A stretch of 64,000 nt of DNA from an uncultured Collinsella sp. (GTDB lineage Bacteria > Actinomycetota > Coriobacteriia > Coriobacteriales > Coriobacteriaceae), in the NCBI GenBank assembly GCA_937943045.1, contig CALEBN010000041.1, positions 44,394 to 108,393 on the forward strand, written 5' to 3'. Below the pieces are notes generated by a model. That model ran no database searches. It was given only the letters and a program-made list of their open reading frames with translations, and had not been told where the DNA came from. Every line of letters starts with the position of its first letter. Position 1 is the first letter of the stretch. Shown piece by piece: positions 47,601-56,355 of the stretch. A program made the position numbers and the translations under genes.

Positions 47601-49026
47601 GGTGGTGCCCGTTGTATACGAGACTGCAGGCGGTTGTGGCTGCGCATCGTACGCCGTGATCGGCCAGTCCATTGCGGGTTGGGGCGTTATGTCGCCAGAT
47701 GCCACAGTACCCCACGCGGTGCCGTGGCCACAACATTCGGGCTTTTTGGCAACCGTCAACGAGCAACTGCAGCATATTACTTGGACGCGAGGCGCATCGG
47801 CATTTGCGACGCAGCCCGTGGGTGCCGCAGGCTGTGGCCCGGCATCGTTTAGCGTAAGCAACAACGGCAGGTGCGTACTCTATGTAGAGAACACCGATGG
47901 CAAGGTGGGACAAACCTACGACGAAGAAGGCAACCCGGTAGCAGTGATGGGCAAGCACTTCCGCATCTTCGCCAGCACCTTGGCAGGCGATCTGTTCACG
48001 GAGCCGTTCGTGATGTGCGAGCTGGACCATCCCGTCGATCAGATAACGACATTTTTGACGTCGGGAGGCATGCTCTCCGCGCTCGCCACGCACATTGTGA
48101 GTGCCGAGCAGAGCAAGGCGGAGCTGCACGGCATCGAAGTACCCTTGGTGGCGTGTGCCACTCCGACGGGCGCGGTCGCTACCTCGGGCGCAGTGGTGCC
48201 CGGGGCAGCAGGCGAATCCTTCATGGTCACGGTGCGAAACGACGGCAACACCTTGCTGACCGCCGGCACGATCGATCTATACCGAGAGGGCTCCAGCCAG
48301 CCGTTCTCCAGCGCATCCATCGGATTCGGAGTGAACGCACGCATGGCTTCGATCTACGATCCAGAGCTTGCCGAGGACGCTTCGGCCAACGACATGGCAC
48401 ACGTGAAGTACGCGCTCGAGACGCTGGGCACACGTTTTGCAACGCACCCGCTGGTAGCCGACAACGGCAACGCCGTGCTGGCACCGGGTTGCACGGCACA
48501 GTTCCGCATGAGCTTCGCCATTCCCGAGAGTTGGAGCGACGAAGTGGGCAAACGCGTAACGCTGTATGCGAAGGCACGTAATCTGGTGGCGCTCGATCCC
48601 GTAACGCTCGAGGAAATTCGACCGGGCGCAAACTCGGCGCTGGATGCCGTACTGCACGAGCTTCATGTGCCCGACGCGGCATGCGAACGCTCAGAAGTTC
48701 AGGTCGGCGTATGCGACAGCGCGGATACGACGGGACTTCACGACGCCCCGATGACGGTCGACGGCGATGGCGGCGCGAGCGGAGGTGGCTCCGGCGGAAG
48801 CAGCTCCGGTGGCGGCAGTGGCTCTGGCAGCGGCAAGGATCACGGCAATAGCAAGCGCCCCGGAAAAGCGGGCGCGCTTGCGGGCACGGGCGATGTCAAC
48901 GCTCCCCTTACGGCAGCCGCTGCAGCACTCGCCGCAGCAGGCGCCGGCCTCGTCGCCTACAGCGCCCGCCGCACGGCGCTCGAAACCGACACTGCCGATG
49001 AGGTCAATTCGGATAGGCCTCGCTAG
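44659..49026 (+). CDS. large exported surface protein with Tat-like leader and LAxTG-type wall-sorting tail
   Basis: A 1455-residue protein. The leader (DRRSLLVAGASSLASIML) has twin Arg at 4-5 and a hydrophobic core, with candidate cleavage near ANA or AYA. Residues 45-150 look like a carboxypeptidase-regulatory/Cna-type beta domain (MPIAGVQVTLTSRYAAGKQL, DDEGTAIFEV). The centre is beta-rich with few recognised motifs and probably is an adhesin or enzyme. The end is a Gly/Ser linker (GSGGSSSGGGSGSGSG), then LAGTG at 1407-1411, an Ala-rich helix and YSARR, the form used by class E sortases. The ATG at 44659 has GGGAG 6 bases upstream; an in-frame start at 44563 is unsupported. Confidence 0.8.
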   Translation: MLDRRSLLVAGASSLASIMLPRVPGSANAFILPFAPTAAYADEEDPFKVLVLSRTMFGVVVVDVANKNMPIAGVQVTLTSRYAAGKQLTATTDDEGTAIFEVAPLSEGYVDEATLLDAYDFNGGISISMAGYRDVEIPLARIQGGTAITAPTRPLSDGKPYFRQLTFDEWDIQYADATFMAMPADEAANDQPDTHAFTVQAHLPQGGQATLHINKVMPAAGSSSETVTQIGQVKASASGSDNLATFTLEDKFLDAASSLLEEGCKLRFVLDYQGKTYTLSSPMAVATAPAAKAESGSTTIVPTTMDQEITPFDFPAAFPGIGGNKFTCWMPTFPILFDFSFAGYVLFGGGYKPASYMNDSGNPDPEYWKKSPRESGAKQANRYLDEMEGKWNQYKSMSAGSGTDPRNTKLLRHHCTPLFTMDIATQLYGSLAYDWVGKTWGNNNDPAYGNIKALFQVRTDLNWTEQFTLGPVPFFLNVNPWVLAKLALAVGAHTHGSGAAFFKNISLDYSNTSGSFTIQIGLAVTFGAGVAGVASSAVRGAASLTLFIGYEKADGHQLPRLRVGADVDVDVILQFVMFKWTTKAWSGSWPTLIDSWNMSVNNGDQYVLQRSELALGGDTPYTLDARFGSAGNIEAGGVPQFIASATIVTNAELLARAEVKATARNVAPTVRDWDRSVTRIELEADVESDDTGQIEHFVHALMENDENAAPMYEYTYIGQATNAVADPNANSAGVSEDERGGIKPSSDNVLFAGVLSEAHMKLAMIADVECLFRIASVRYGDNGRSRLVVHTKANGTWSAPTPVDFPLGFGEGDVERDGIYDYDFDVVEYTDGRGNQDAYVLLVSGERPAGDNTHFDTASTSGILSVVRLRISNDGVRVISHTSWRSISRGRLQEDGYHCLQCPRITVGKTLVDGRLSGVYLHRHGATAEKALGSEAEVALECFTLWSDDLGDSLTFRQVLRFPQAPSSIELGTPENLNGKMVVPVVYETAGGCGCASYAVIGQSIAGWGVMSPDATVPHAVPWPQHSGFLATVNEQLQHITWTRGASAFATQPVGAAGCGPASFSVSNNGRCVLYVENTDGKVGQTYDEEGNPVAVMGKHFRIFASTLAGDLFTEPFVMCELDHPVDQITTFLTSGGMLSALATHIVSAEQSKAELHGIEVPLVACATPTGAVATSGAVVPGAAGESFMVTVRNDGNTLLTAGTIDLYREGSSQPFSSASIGFGVNARMASIYDPELAEDASANDMAHVKYALETLGTRFATHPLVADNGNAVLAPGCTAQFRMSFAIPESWSDEVGKRVTLYAKARNLVALDPVTLEEIRPGANSALDAVLHELHVPDAACERSEVQVGVCDSADTTGLHDAPMTVDGDGGASGGGSGGSSSGGGSGSGSGKDHGNSKRPGKAGALAGTGDVNAPLTAAAAALAAAGAGLVAYSARRTALETDTADEVNSDRPR

Positions 49027-49075
49027 CTCTCAGTTACCTTTGCGAGAGACGCCGACTCGGCTCATCGAACACCAA

Positions 49076-49108
49076 AAGGGGCTGGCCCCGATAACTCGGA
49101 GCCAGCCT
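49076..49108. terminator. terminator hairpin between the surface protein and lipoprotein genes
   Basis: GGCTGGC (49080-49086) pairs with GCCAGCC (49101-49107). On the minus strand it is followed by CCCCTTTTGG. It lies 30 bases past the stop of the minus-strand lipoprotein gene and 50 past the plus-strand gene. Confidence 0.5.
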
Positions 49109-49136
49109 TGAGTCGCCTGACGTGAGAATCACAGCG

Positions 49137-50153
49137 CTACTTGAGCTTTAGCGCCTCCATCATGGGCACGGCGGCGTCCCAGTCGATCTTCCAGCCAATC
49201 GACACGCGGACGGTCTCGCCCGTTGCGGGGGCCGTCGCAAACAGCGTATGGCCGTTGTCGGGACCGGTAAAGCGCAGCCACGTTATGCCGTTGTACTCGA
49301 CCCGGTCAGTTGTCGTCTCCTTGCCTTCGTAGACCTGCTCCAGGCTCGCAACCTCTTCCTCCGGCGAGCGCGGGAAGATGCTGATGTGCAAGCGTCCTCC
49401 AGTCTCGTCGTGGAAGAAGTCTGCCTTTTCGTGCTCTTCGTTGGACGAATCCAGCGTGTACCCATCGGCGGCCTCGATACTGTACGATGTGCAATCGATG
49501 CCGGTCATATTGGCCGCGTCACCAGAATCGGCCACACCGCCGGCCGCCTTGAACTCCTTGGTCTCGCACCCCGTGGTGTCAAAGTGCATGGCCTCATGAT
49601 TCTTGGCGGGGGCGTTAGCGTCTACGAACTCGACAGTGATGGGCCCGTAGTACGCCGTCTTGGGTGCCCAGAAATACACGTACTCAACAGTCTCGCCCGG
49701 ACCGATATCTGGCCTCTTGGAAAGATCGATGCCCTCATGAAGCTCATCGGGAGCCTCGCTTGCAACGTAGTCGAGCACGGCCGCCTTGCCGGAAGTAAAC
49801 AACGGGTCGCCTGCCTCAAGATCGCCCTGGGCAGCGTGCACGTTAAAGAAGTCAAACGTCCTGTTCTTTGCATTGTTGTTGGTGATCTTGACGTGCAGGT
49901 AAAAGCCGTCCTGCAGCTTAGCGTCGCCGCGATAGAACGTACCGTGAGCCACCGACTCATAGGTAATGCCTGCCACCTCGACCGTCTGCGACTCATAGGC
50001 CTTCTTCTCTACGGGAGCACTGCCGCTGCCCGAGCTGCCAGCCGAGCCACTCGTCGCATTTCCGCCGCAACCGGCAAGGGTGCAAGCCAGCACGGCCAAA
50101 AGCGTCACGGTGGGAATTCCTAACAGCAGCTTTTTCGTCATGGGCTTCATCAT
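49137..50153 (-). CDS. lipoprotein of unknown function
   Basis: A 338-residue lipoprotein: signal peptide with lipobox LAGC (Cys29), a Ser/Gly linker, then a beta domain of DUF4352/telokinin-like appearance (VEVAGITYESVAHGTFY, DGFYLHVKITNNNAKNRTFDFFNVHAA) and a C-terminal domain (WLRFTGPDNGHTLFATAPATGETVRVSIG). Function unknown, perhaps a metal, peptide or polymer binder. The ATG at 50153 follows GGAG by 8 bases; the frame is open further upstream to 50276 without a ribosome site. Single gene. Confidence 0.8.
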   Translation of the reverse strand: MMKPMTKKLLLGIPTVTLLAVLACTLAGCGGNATSGSAGSSGSGSAPVEKKAYESQTVEVAGITYESVAHGTFYRGDAKLQDGFYLHVKITNNNAKNRTFDFFNVHAAQGDLEAGDPLFTSGKAAVLDYVASEAPDELHEGIDLSKRPDIGPGETVEYVYFWAPKTAYYGPITVEFVDANAPAKNHEAMHFDTTGCETKEFKAAGGVADSGDAANMTGIDCTSYSIEAADGYTLDSSNEEHEKADFFHDETGGRLHISIFPRSPEEEVASLEQVYEGKETTTDRVEYNGITWLRFTGPDNGHTLFATAPATGETVRVSIGWKIDWDAAVPMMEALKLK

Positions 50154-50620
50154 CCTCACCGCTCCTTTCGGCTTACAGCTCATCCGTTGCACGAGTCCCA
50201 AGTCGACTCCGTGGCATCGGCTTCCACTATGAGCGTATGACAAAACACGGCGCCGGCGAAGTGACCCGTGGCCCAACTAGCAACCGCCCAGCATCCCCTA
50301 TGGACCAAAAAGACTCATATACGCACGCCCTCGGCTCATAAAATGAGACGCCTGTCCCAATGTTCGATTCAATCCAACAATCCGCATGGCACGTTTTTGA
50401 CAAACGCATCCAACCGCAAACGTAGCAGGACGCATTCGACCGCTTTCAAACTTACTCGGACAGAACCGACTCGGTTTTGTCCGAGTAAACGAATCTCCAT
50501 CGAACTCCGAACGATTGTTCGATGGATTTCATGTTGGTTGGAATCGCCCAAGGGCTGGGCTATGCTACCTTGACTATCTATATGACTTAAACGCAGCAAA
50601 GGAGCATCGAGAGAGCGAGC
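50154..50620. other. intergenic region before the topoisomerase operon
   Basis: The main feature is the inverted repeat TTACTCGGACAGAACC / GGTTTTGTCCGAGTAA at 50452-50488. Also visible are CGAACGATTGTTCG near 50509 and the AAAGGAG site of the next gene. I see no gene or RNA gene. Confidence 0.5.
50452..50488. repeat. inverted repeat upstream of the topoisomerase operon
   Basis: 16-bp arms TTACTCGGACAGAACC and GGTTTTGTCCGAGTAA (one G-U pair) with a 5-base loop, about 130 bases before the start of the next gene. It may be a terminator, operator or leader hairpin; no U tract follows. Confidence 0.6.
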
Positions 50621-52618
50621 ATGGCAAAAAACTCCGCAAACTATGGTAACGACAGTATTCGTCAGCTCAAGGACGAGGAGCGCGTACGCCTGCGCCCCGC
50701 CGTCATCTTTGGCTCGGACGGGCTCGACGGTTGCGCGCATGCCGCCTTCGAGATCCTGTCCAACGCCGTTGACGAGGCGCGCCAGGGCTACGGCAAGCTC
50801 ATCACCCTTACCGCCTTTCGCGATGGCTCCATTCAGGTAGAGGACAACGGCCGCGGCTGCCCACTCGACTGGAACCCCTCCGAGAAGCGCTTTAACTGGG
50901 AGCTCGTCTTTTGCGAGCTCTACGCCGGCGGCAAATACAACAACAACCAGGGCGGCGACTACGACTTCTCGCTCGGTACCAACGGCCTGGGCTCCTGCGC
51001 GACCCAGTACGCCTCCGAGTACATGGACGTCACGGTTTGGCGCGACGGCAATAAGTATTCCCTGCACTTTAAGAAGGGCAAGGTCGTCGGTGCCAAAAAG
51101 AAGGCGCTCGAGATTGAGCCCAGCGACGAGGACCGCACCGGTACCACTATCAAGTGGCGCCCCGATCTTGAAGTCTTCACCTCCATCAGCATCCCCCACG
51201 ATTGGTATCGCGAAACCATGCGCCGCCAGGCCGTAGTCAACGCCAACGTGACCTTCCGCCTGCGCATTGAGGGCGACGATGGTGAGTTTTCCAAAGAGGA
51301 CTTCTGCTATCCCAAGGGCATCGAGGACTATGTGCTCGAGAAGGTCGGTACCGACTACCTTACCGAGCCCTTCTTTATCGAGGCCGACCGTCGCGGTCGC
51401 GATCGCGAGGACCTGCCCGACTACAACGTAAAGATCACCGCGTGCATGTGCTTCTCGCGCACCTTCACGATGCAGGAGTACTACCACAACTCATCGTGGC
51501 TCGAGAACGGCGGTTCGCCCGAGAAGGCAGCCCGCAGCGCTCTGACCAGCGCCATCGATGCCTACATCAAGAATCAAGGCAAGTACAACAAAAACGAGAG
51601 CGGCATTAAGTGGCAAGACGTCCAGGACTGCCTGGTGCTGGTGACCAACTGCTTCTCCACCCAGACGTCCTACGAAAACCAGACTAAGAAGGCCATCAAC
51701 AACCGCTTTATCCAGCAGGCCATGACGGCATTCTTTAAGGAGCGCCTCTCGACCTACTTGATCGAGAACAAAGACGCCGCCAACAAGATCATGGAGCAGG
51801 TGCTCATCAACAAGCGCTCGCGCGAGAACGCCGAGAAGACGCGTCAGAGCATCAAGACCAACCTGCAGCAGAAGACCGACATGGCCAACCGCGTGCAGAA
51901 GTTCATCGATTGCCGCTCCAAGGACAAGAGCCGCCGCGAGATCTACATCGTAGAGGGCGACTCGGCAGCAGGCGCCATTCGCACCTCGCGCGATGCCGAG
52001 TTCCAGGGCGTTATGCCCGTCCGCGGCAAGATCCTCAACTGCCTGAAGGAGGACTACCCGCGCATTTTTAAGTCCGACATCATCATGGACCTCATGCGCG
52101 TGCTGGGCTGCGGCGTGGAGATCAAGGACAAGCGCATCAAGAACCTCGGTGCCTTTGACCTCGACAACCTCAACTGGAACAAGGTCATCATCTGTACGGA
52201 CGCCGACGTCGACGGTTATCACATCCGCACGCTCGTGCTCACCATGCTCTACCGCCTGGTGCCCACACTTATCGACGAGGGCTACGTGTATATCGCCGAG
52301 TCGCCGCTCTACGAGATCAACTGCAAAGAGAAGACCTACTTTGCCTACACCGAGCTCGAAAAGAACGGCATTCTTAAGGAAATCGGCGACCAGAAGTGCT
52401 CCATCAACCGCTCCAAGGGTCTTGGTGAGAACGATCCGGACATGATGTGGCTCACCACCATGAACCCCGAGACGCGTCGTCTGATCAAGGTGGAACCCGA
52501 GGACGTCACCAAGATGGAGACCATGTTCAACCTATTGCTGGGCAACGACGAGGCAGGCCGCAAGCGCCATATCTCCGAGCACGGCAAGGAATATCTGGAC
52601 CAGCTAGACCTGCAATAG
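50621..52618 (+). CDS. type IIA DNA topoisomerase, ATPase (GyrB/ParE-like) subunit
   Basis: A 665-residue GyrB/ParE-class subunit. The GHKL ATPase has the N box ILSNAVDEARQGYGK, DNGRGCPLD and GTNGLGSCATQYAS. A transducer domain follows. The TOPRIM region has EGDSAAGAIRTSRD, TDADVDGYHIRTL and KGLGENDPD, with the acidic triad in place. With the downstream subunit it forms an A2B2 enzyme that passes duplex DNA using ATP. It is shorter than Gram-negative GyrB (about 800) and more like ParE; whether this is gyrase or topoisomerase IV cannot be settled here. AAAGGAG lies upstream. Confidence 0.92.
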   Translation: MAKNSANYGNDSIRQLKDEERVRLRPAVIFGSDGLDGCAHAAFEILSNAVDEARQGYGKLITLTAFRDGSIQVEDNGRGCPLDWNPSEKRFNWELVFCELYAGGKYNNNQGGDYDFSLGTNGLGSCATQYASEYMDVTVWRDGNKYSLHFKKGKVVGAKKKALEIEPSDEDRTGTTIKWRPDLEVFTSISIPHDWYRETMRRQAVVNANVTFRLRIEGDDGEFSKEDFCYPKGIEDYVLEKVGTDYLTEPFFIEADRRGRDREDLPDYNVKITACMCFSRTFTMQEYYHNSSWLENGGSPEKAARSALTSAIDAYIKNQGKYNKNESGIKWQDVQDCLVLVTNCFSTQTSYENQTKKAINNRFIQQAMTAFFKERLSTYLIENKDAANKIMEQVLINKRSRENAEKTRQSIKTNLQQKTDMANRVQKFIDCRSKDKSRREIYIVEGDSAAGAIRTSRDAEFQGVMPVRGKILNCLKEDYPRIFKSDIIMDLMRVLGCGVEIKDKRIKNLGAFDLDNLNWNKVIICTDADVDGYHIRTLVLTMLYRLVPTLIDEGYVYIAESPLYEINCKEKTYFAYTELEKNGILKEIGDQKCSINRSKGLGENDPDMMWLTTMNPETRRLIKVEPEDVTKMETMFNLLLGNDEAGRKRHISEHGKEYLDQLDLQ

Positions 52619-52662
52619 CAGCAAATCGATAACGACGGCCATAAGAAGTTCAAGAGGAAATC

Positions 52663-54903
52663 GTGGCAAAGAAGAAGACGAAAACCCAGCCAAAGAAAAA
52701 GCAGGTCAACGCCGAGAACGTCATCGGCCTGCACTCCGAGGTCACTGACCAGCCGATCACGCAGACGCTCGAGGTCAACTACATGCCCTACGCCATGAGC
52801 GTCAACGTCTCGCGTGCATTCCCCGAGATCGATGGCTTTAAGCCCTCGCACCGTAAGCTGCTTTACACCATGTACAAAATGGGTCTGCTCAAGGGCGAGC
52901 GCCAAAAGAGCGCCAACATCGTGGGTCAGACCATGAAGCTCAACCCGCACGGCGACGCCGCGATCTACGAGACGATGGTGCGTCTAGCCACCGGCAACGA
53001 AGCGCTGCTCGCCCCCTTTGTGGAGTCGAAGGGCAACTTTGGCAAGTACTATTCGGGCGACCTGAGCTACGCCGCCTCGCGTTACACCGAGGCCAAGCTC
53101 TCCCCCATCAGCGCCGAGATCTTCAAGGACATCGACAAGGACCCGGTCGACTTTGTCGACAGCTACGACGGTGCCATGAAGGAGCCGCGCCTGCTGCCCA
53201 CCACGTTCCCTAACATCCTCGTCTCGGCCAACAAGGGCATCGGCGTCGCCATGGCGTCTGACATCTGCGGCTTTAACCTCAACGAGGTCTGCACCGCCAC
53301 CATGCACTACCTGCAGGATCCCGACTGCGACCTGCTCGAGTATATGCCCATGCCCGACTTCTCTACCGGCGGCGAGATCATCTACCGCCGCGAGGAGATG
53401 GAGAAAATCGTCGAGACCGGCCTTGGCAGCTTCCAGATCCGCTCCCGTTGGCGTTGGATTCCCGAAGAGCGCATCATCGAGGTCTACGAGATCCCCTACA
53501 CCACCAAGACCGATGTCATCATCGAGCGTATCGTCAAGCTTTCCAAAGAAGGCAAGGTCAAGGAGATCGCTGACATCCGTGACGAGACCGACCTTTCGGG
53601 CCTGCGTATCGCCATCGACCTTAAGCGCGGTGTCGACCCCGACAAGCTCATGGCCAAGCTCTATCGCTCGACCACGCTGCAGGATTCGTTCTCGTGCAAC
53701 TTCAACGTGCTGGTCGATGGTTACCCTCGCGTTATGGGCGTGCGCCAGATTCTGCACGAGTGGGTCAAGTGGCGTATTGAGTCCACGCGTCGCCGCATTA
53801 ACTTTGACCTGGGCAAAAAGTCCGAGCGCCTGCACCTGCTGCACGGCCTTGAGGCAATTCTGCTCGACATCGACAAGGCCATCGCCATCATCCGTGGCAC
53901 CAAGCTCGAAGCCGAGGTCGTGCCCAACCTTATGAAGGGTTTCGACATCGACGAGACCCAGGCCGAGTTTGTTGCCGAGCTTAAGCTCCGCAATATCAAC
54001 GAGGAATACATCCTCAACCGCACCAAGGACATTGCCAAGCTTGAGGGCGAGATTGCCGAGCTTGAGGAAATCCTCTCCAGCGAGGAGAACATCAAGAAGG
54101 TCATCAGCGACGAGCTGGCGGCGGTCAACAAGAAGTATGTGATGCCGCGCCGCACGGGCAGGATTGAGCCCCACGAGGTCATCGAGGTGAGCCTGGAGCC
54201 CGAGGTCGAGGAGTACCCGGTCACCATCATGCTCTCGCGCGATGGCTACCTTAAGAAGATGACGGACCGCGTGCTCAAGAAGGCTGCGACGCTCAAGTAC
54301 AAAGACGGTGACAAGCCCTTTATCGAGTTTCCGTCCTCCAACACCCACGAGCTGCTGGTCTTTACCAACAAGAGCCAGGTGTACAAGTGCAAGGTTGCGA
54401 CGTTTGAGGACACCAAGTCGGCCCAGCTGGGCTCGTACCTGCCCACCGACCTCGAGATGGAACCAGACGAGAGCGTCATCTGGGTCATCGACCCCGAGGA
54501 CTACAAGGCCGATGTGCTGTTTGTCTTTGAGAACGGCCGCGTGGTGCGCGTCGCGCTTTCCGGATACGTCACCAAAACCAACCGCAAGCGCCTCAAGAAC
54601 GCCATCTACGGCGGCAGCAAACTGCTGTATGCGCAGGTACTCAAGGAAGATCGCGACATTGCGCTGGTCTCGAGCGACTATCGTTTAATGAACTTCAACA
54701 CGTCGTTGCTCAAGACCAAGACGACCACCAACACGCAGGGCGTCCAGGCCCTTACGGCCAAGAAGGGTCGCTCGGTCACCACCGTCGGCACGACCGAAGA
54801 AATCCTTGGCGCCGGCGTCTCGGCCGAGAAGTTTACCGCGCAGAGCCTCCCCTCTGCCGGTGCCCTCATGAAAGAAAACGACATGCCGAGCTTGTTTGAC
54901 TAG
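52663..54903 (+). CDS. type IIA DNA topoisomerase, breakage-reunion (GyrA/ParC-like) subunit
   Basis: A 746-residue GyrA/ParC-class subunit. The N-terminal LEVNYMPYAMSVNVSRAFPE is the canonical start of the winged-helix domain, KPSHRKLLYTMYKMG follows, and catalytic Tyr141 lies in AASRYTEAKLSP. The tower and coiled-coil gate regions follow; the beta-pinwheel C-terminal domain (from about residue 510) is degenerate and lacks a clear GyrA-box, which favours a ParC role (inference). It starts at GTG 52663 with AGAGGAAAT upstream, 44 bases after the B subunit stop. A strong terminator follows. Confidence 0.92.
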   Translation: MAKKKTKTQPKKKQVNAENVIGLHSEVTDQPITQTLEVNYMPYAMSVNVSRAFPEIDGFKPSHRKLLYTMYKMGLLKGERQKSANIVGQTMKLNPHGDAAIYETMVRLATGNEALLAPFVESKGNFGKYYSGDLSYAASRYTEAKLSPISAEIFKDIDKDPVDFVDSYDGAMKEPRLLPTTFPNILVSANKGIGVAMASDICGFNLNEVCTATMHYLQDPDCDLLEYMPMPDFSTGGEIIYRREEMEKIVETGLGSFQIRSRWRWIPEERIIEVYEIPYTTKTDVIIERIVKLSKEGKVKEIADIRDETDLSGLRIAIDLKRGVDPDKLMAKLYRSTTLQDSFSCNFNVLVDGYPRVMGVRQILHEWVKWRIESTRRRINFDLGKKSERLHLLHGLEAILLDIDKAIAIIRGTKLEAEVVPNLMKGFDIDETQAEFVAELKLRNINEEYILNRTKDIAKLEGEIAELEEILSSEENIKKVISDELAAVNKKYVMPRRTGRIEPHEVIEVSLEPEVEEYPVTIMLSRDGYLKKMTDRVLKKAATLKYKDGDKPFIEFPSSNTHELLVFTNKSQVYKCKVATFEDTKSAQLGSYLPTDLEMEPDESVIWVIDPEDYKADVLFVFENGRVVRVALSGYVTKTNRKRLKNAIYGGSKLLYAQVLKEDRDIALVSSDYRLMNFNTSLLKTKTTTNTQGVQALTAKKGRSVTTVGTTEEILGAGVSAEKFTAQSLPSAGALMKENDMPSLFD

Positions 54904-54940
54904 GTACCACGGCAACGAGATCGTTAGATACTTCGCAAAG

Positions 54941-54989
54941 CGACGAGGCCCGGAACGCAACGGCATTGCGCCCGGGGCTCGTCGTTTTT
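54941..54989 (+). terminator. intrinsic terminator of the topoisomerase operon
   Basis: CGACGAG-GCCCGG (54941-54953) pairs with CCGGGGCTCGTCG (54972-54984), followed by TTTTTC. The loop is about 17 bases and has one mismatch. Confidence 0.85.
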
Positions 54990-55086
54990 CTTCTCAACTA
55001 TTTTTTAACGCAGATAAATTGATTTCTGCTTATTTTTCTGCGTAAAAAAATGTCAGCGTCACTGCTACGATGCCCTTTGGCCAGTC

Positions 55087-55143
55087 GTTAGCAAAACTTG
55101 CAAAAGTTAGCAAAACTTGCAAAAGTTAGCAAAACATGCAAAG
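55087..55143 (+). repeat. three tandem 19-bp direct repeats upstream of the AAA ATPase gene
   Basis: Units GTTAGCAAAACTTGCAAAA start at 55087 and 55106 (identical); the third at 55125 differs at two positions (GTTAGCAAAACATGCAAAG) and runs into the AAAGGAG ribosome site. Each contains the near-palindrome AACTTGCAAAAGTT across unit junctions. A direct-repeat operator is the simplest reading. Confidence 0.85.
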
Positions 55144-55151
55144 GAGCTACC

Positions 55152-56246
55152 ATGGAGTACAGCAAGAACCCCTTTACCCCGACGTTCGGAAGCGTCCCTC
55201 CCTTTCTAGCGGGTCGCGAGCATATCCTGCGTGACATCAACCGTGGCTTTATCAACGGCCCGGGAGATCCCAACCTGTCGACCATTTTTACTGGCGCAAG
55301 GGGAACGGGCAAGACGGCGCTTCTCTCGCTCCTTTCAGAAACGGCGCTTGAACACGACTGGATCGCAGCAAATGTCTCCGCCATGCCAGGCATGCTCGAA
55401 GATATTATCGAGCGAACCAAAGAAGCCGCAGATAGCTACCTCTCACAGCCTCACGCGCGCATAAACGGTGTTCAAATTGGCCCAGTGGGCATCGATTGGA
55501 CATATGCTCAAGAGGCTCAGGGCAACTGGCGCACGCGCATGAATGGCATCTTTAAGCAACTCGAAAAACATGACATCGGGCTTCTCATCACCATCGATGA
55601 AGTCACCGTCGATCTCGAAGAAATGCTTCAATTTGCCTCTGTTTACCAGCACTTTGTGCGCGAAGGTAAAAAAGTAGCCCTTCTCATGGCGGGGCTGCCT
55701 TACAAAGTATCGGCACTGCTACGCAACGATTCCGTCTCGTTCCTCAGGCGTTCCCAATATCATCAGTTAGGACGAATCACTGACGTTGAAATTGCAAACG
55801 CATTCCGCAAAACCGTTGAGGCCGGAGGCCGCTCAATCACGCCAGAAGCGCTCGAGGATGCTGTGAAGGCCGTCGACGGATTCCCCTACATGATGCAGCT
55901 CGTCGGATATCGCACTTGGGATGTTTCGGAAAGCTCGCCCAAAATCAGTGCACCTGATGTACAGCAGGGTTCTCTGCTTGCCCGCATGGAGCTGCGCGAT
56001 CGAATTCTCGAAACGACCTATCGGGAGCTTTCCGATAAAGACATTGAGTTTTTGCTCGCGATGCTGCCCGATTCTGGCCCCAGCAGGGTCTCGGAGATAG
56101 CCAAACGCATGGGCGTCGCCAGCAACTATGCAAGCCAATACAAACGCCGCCTCCTGGAGGACGGCGTCATTGGAGAGCGCGGGCGTGGTCTCGTTGGCTT
56201 TGACATTCCCGCGTTCAGGGAATTCTTGAACGAGAAGGCGTTTTAG
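55152..56246 (+). CDS. AAA/ATPase_2-type ATP-binding protein
   Basis: A 364-residue P-loop ATPase: Walker A GARGTGKTA at residues 48-56, Walker B GLLITIDE at 143-150, then a sensor/lid region and a C-terminal winged helix (LPDSGPSRVSEIAKRMGVASNYASQYKRRLLEDGVI). This is the pattern of archaeal-type ATPase_2 proteins, often of unknown role and horizontally spread. The ATG at 55152 has AAAGGAG 5 bases upstream; the repeats at 55087-55143 cover the region before it. A truncated copy exists at 40060. It converges on the flavodoxin-like gene, with a 14-bp inverted repeat in between. Confidence 0.85.
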   Translation: MEYSKNPFTPTFGSVPPFLAGREHILRDINRGFINGPGDPNLSTIFTGARGTGKTALLSLLSETALEHDWIAANVSAMPGMLEDIIERTKEAADSYLSQPHARINGVQIGPVGIDWTYAQEAQGNWRTRMNGIFKQLEKHDIGLLITIDEVTVDLEEMLQFASVYQHFVREGKKVALLMAGLPYKVSALLRNDSVSFLRRSQYHQLGRITDVEIANAFRKTVEAGGRSITPEALEDAVKAVDGFPYMMQLVGYRTWDVSESSPKISAPDVQQGSLLARMELRDRILETTYRELSDKDIEFLLAMLPDSGPSRVSEIAKRMGVASNYASQYKRRLLEDGVIGERGRGLVGFDIPAFREFLNEKAF

Positions 56247-56273
56247 CACGCCGGAATTGTCCGCGGAAGCATC

Positions 56274-56345
56274 AACGCATGGCAATCAGCATTCCTCTTG
56301 GTAAGGATAGCAAGCATTTTCCACCAACACCGATTGCCATGCGTT
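56274..56345. terminator. inverted repeat between convergent genes, probable terminator
   Basis: Perfect 14-bp arms AACGCATGGCAATC (56274-56287) and GATTGCCATGCGTT (56332-56345) with a 44-base loop. The right arm is followed by CTTCTTG. It lies between the ATPase and flavodoxin-like genes; alternatively it is a repeat element. Confidence 0.5.
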
Positions 56346-56355
56346 CTTCTTGTCC

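Noticed and set aside
46186..48129. 647-codon minus-strand ORF
   Set aside because: It is antisense to the surface protein gene, which has the better leader, ribosome site and domains. The long antisense frame is a by-product of GC-rich codon use.
50154..50620. tRNA gene in the topoisomerase leader
   Set aside because: GTTCGATTC-like text at 50363 suggested a T-loop, but no cloverleaf with acceptor stem can be drawn around it.
52984..54348. 454-codon minus-strand ORF
   Set aside because: Antisense shadow of the GyrA/ParC-like gene; composition is biased and no family is recognisable.
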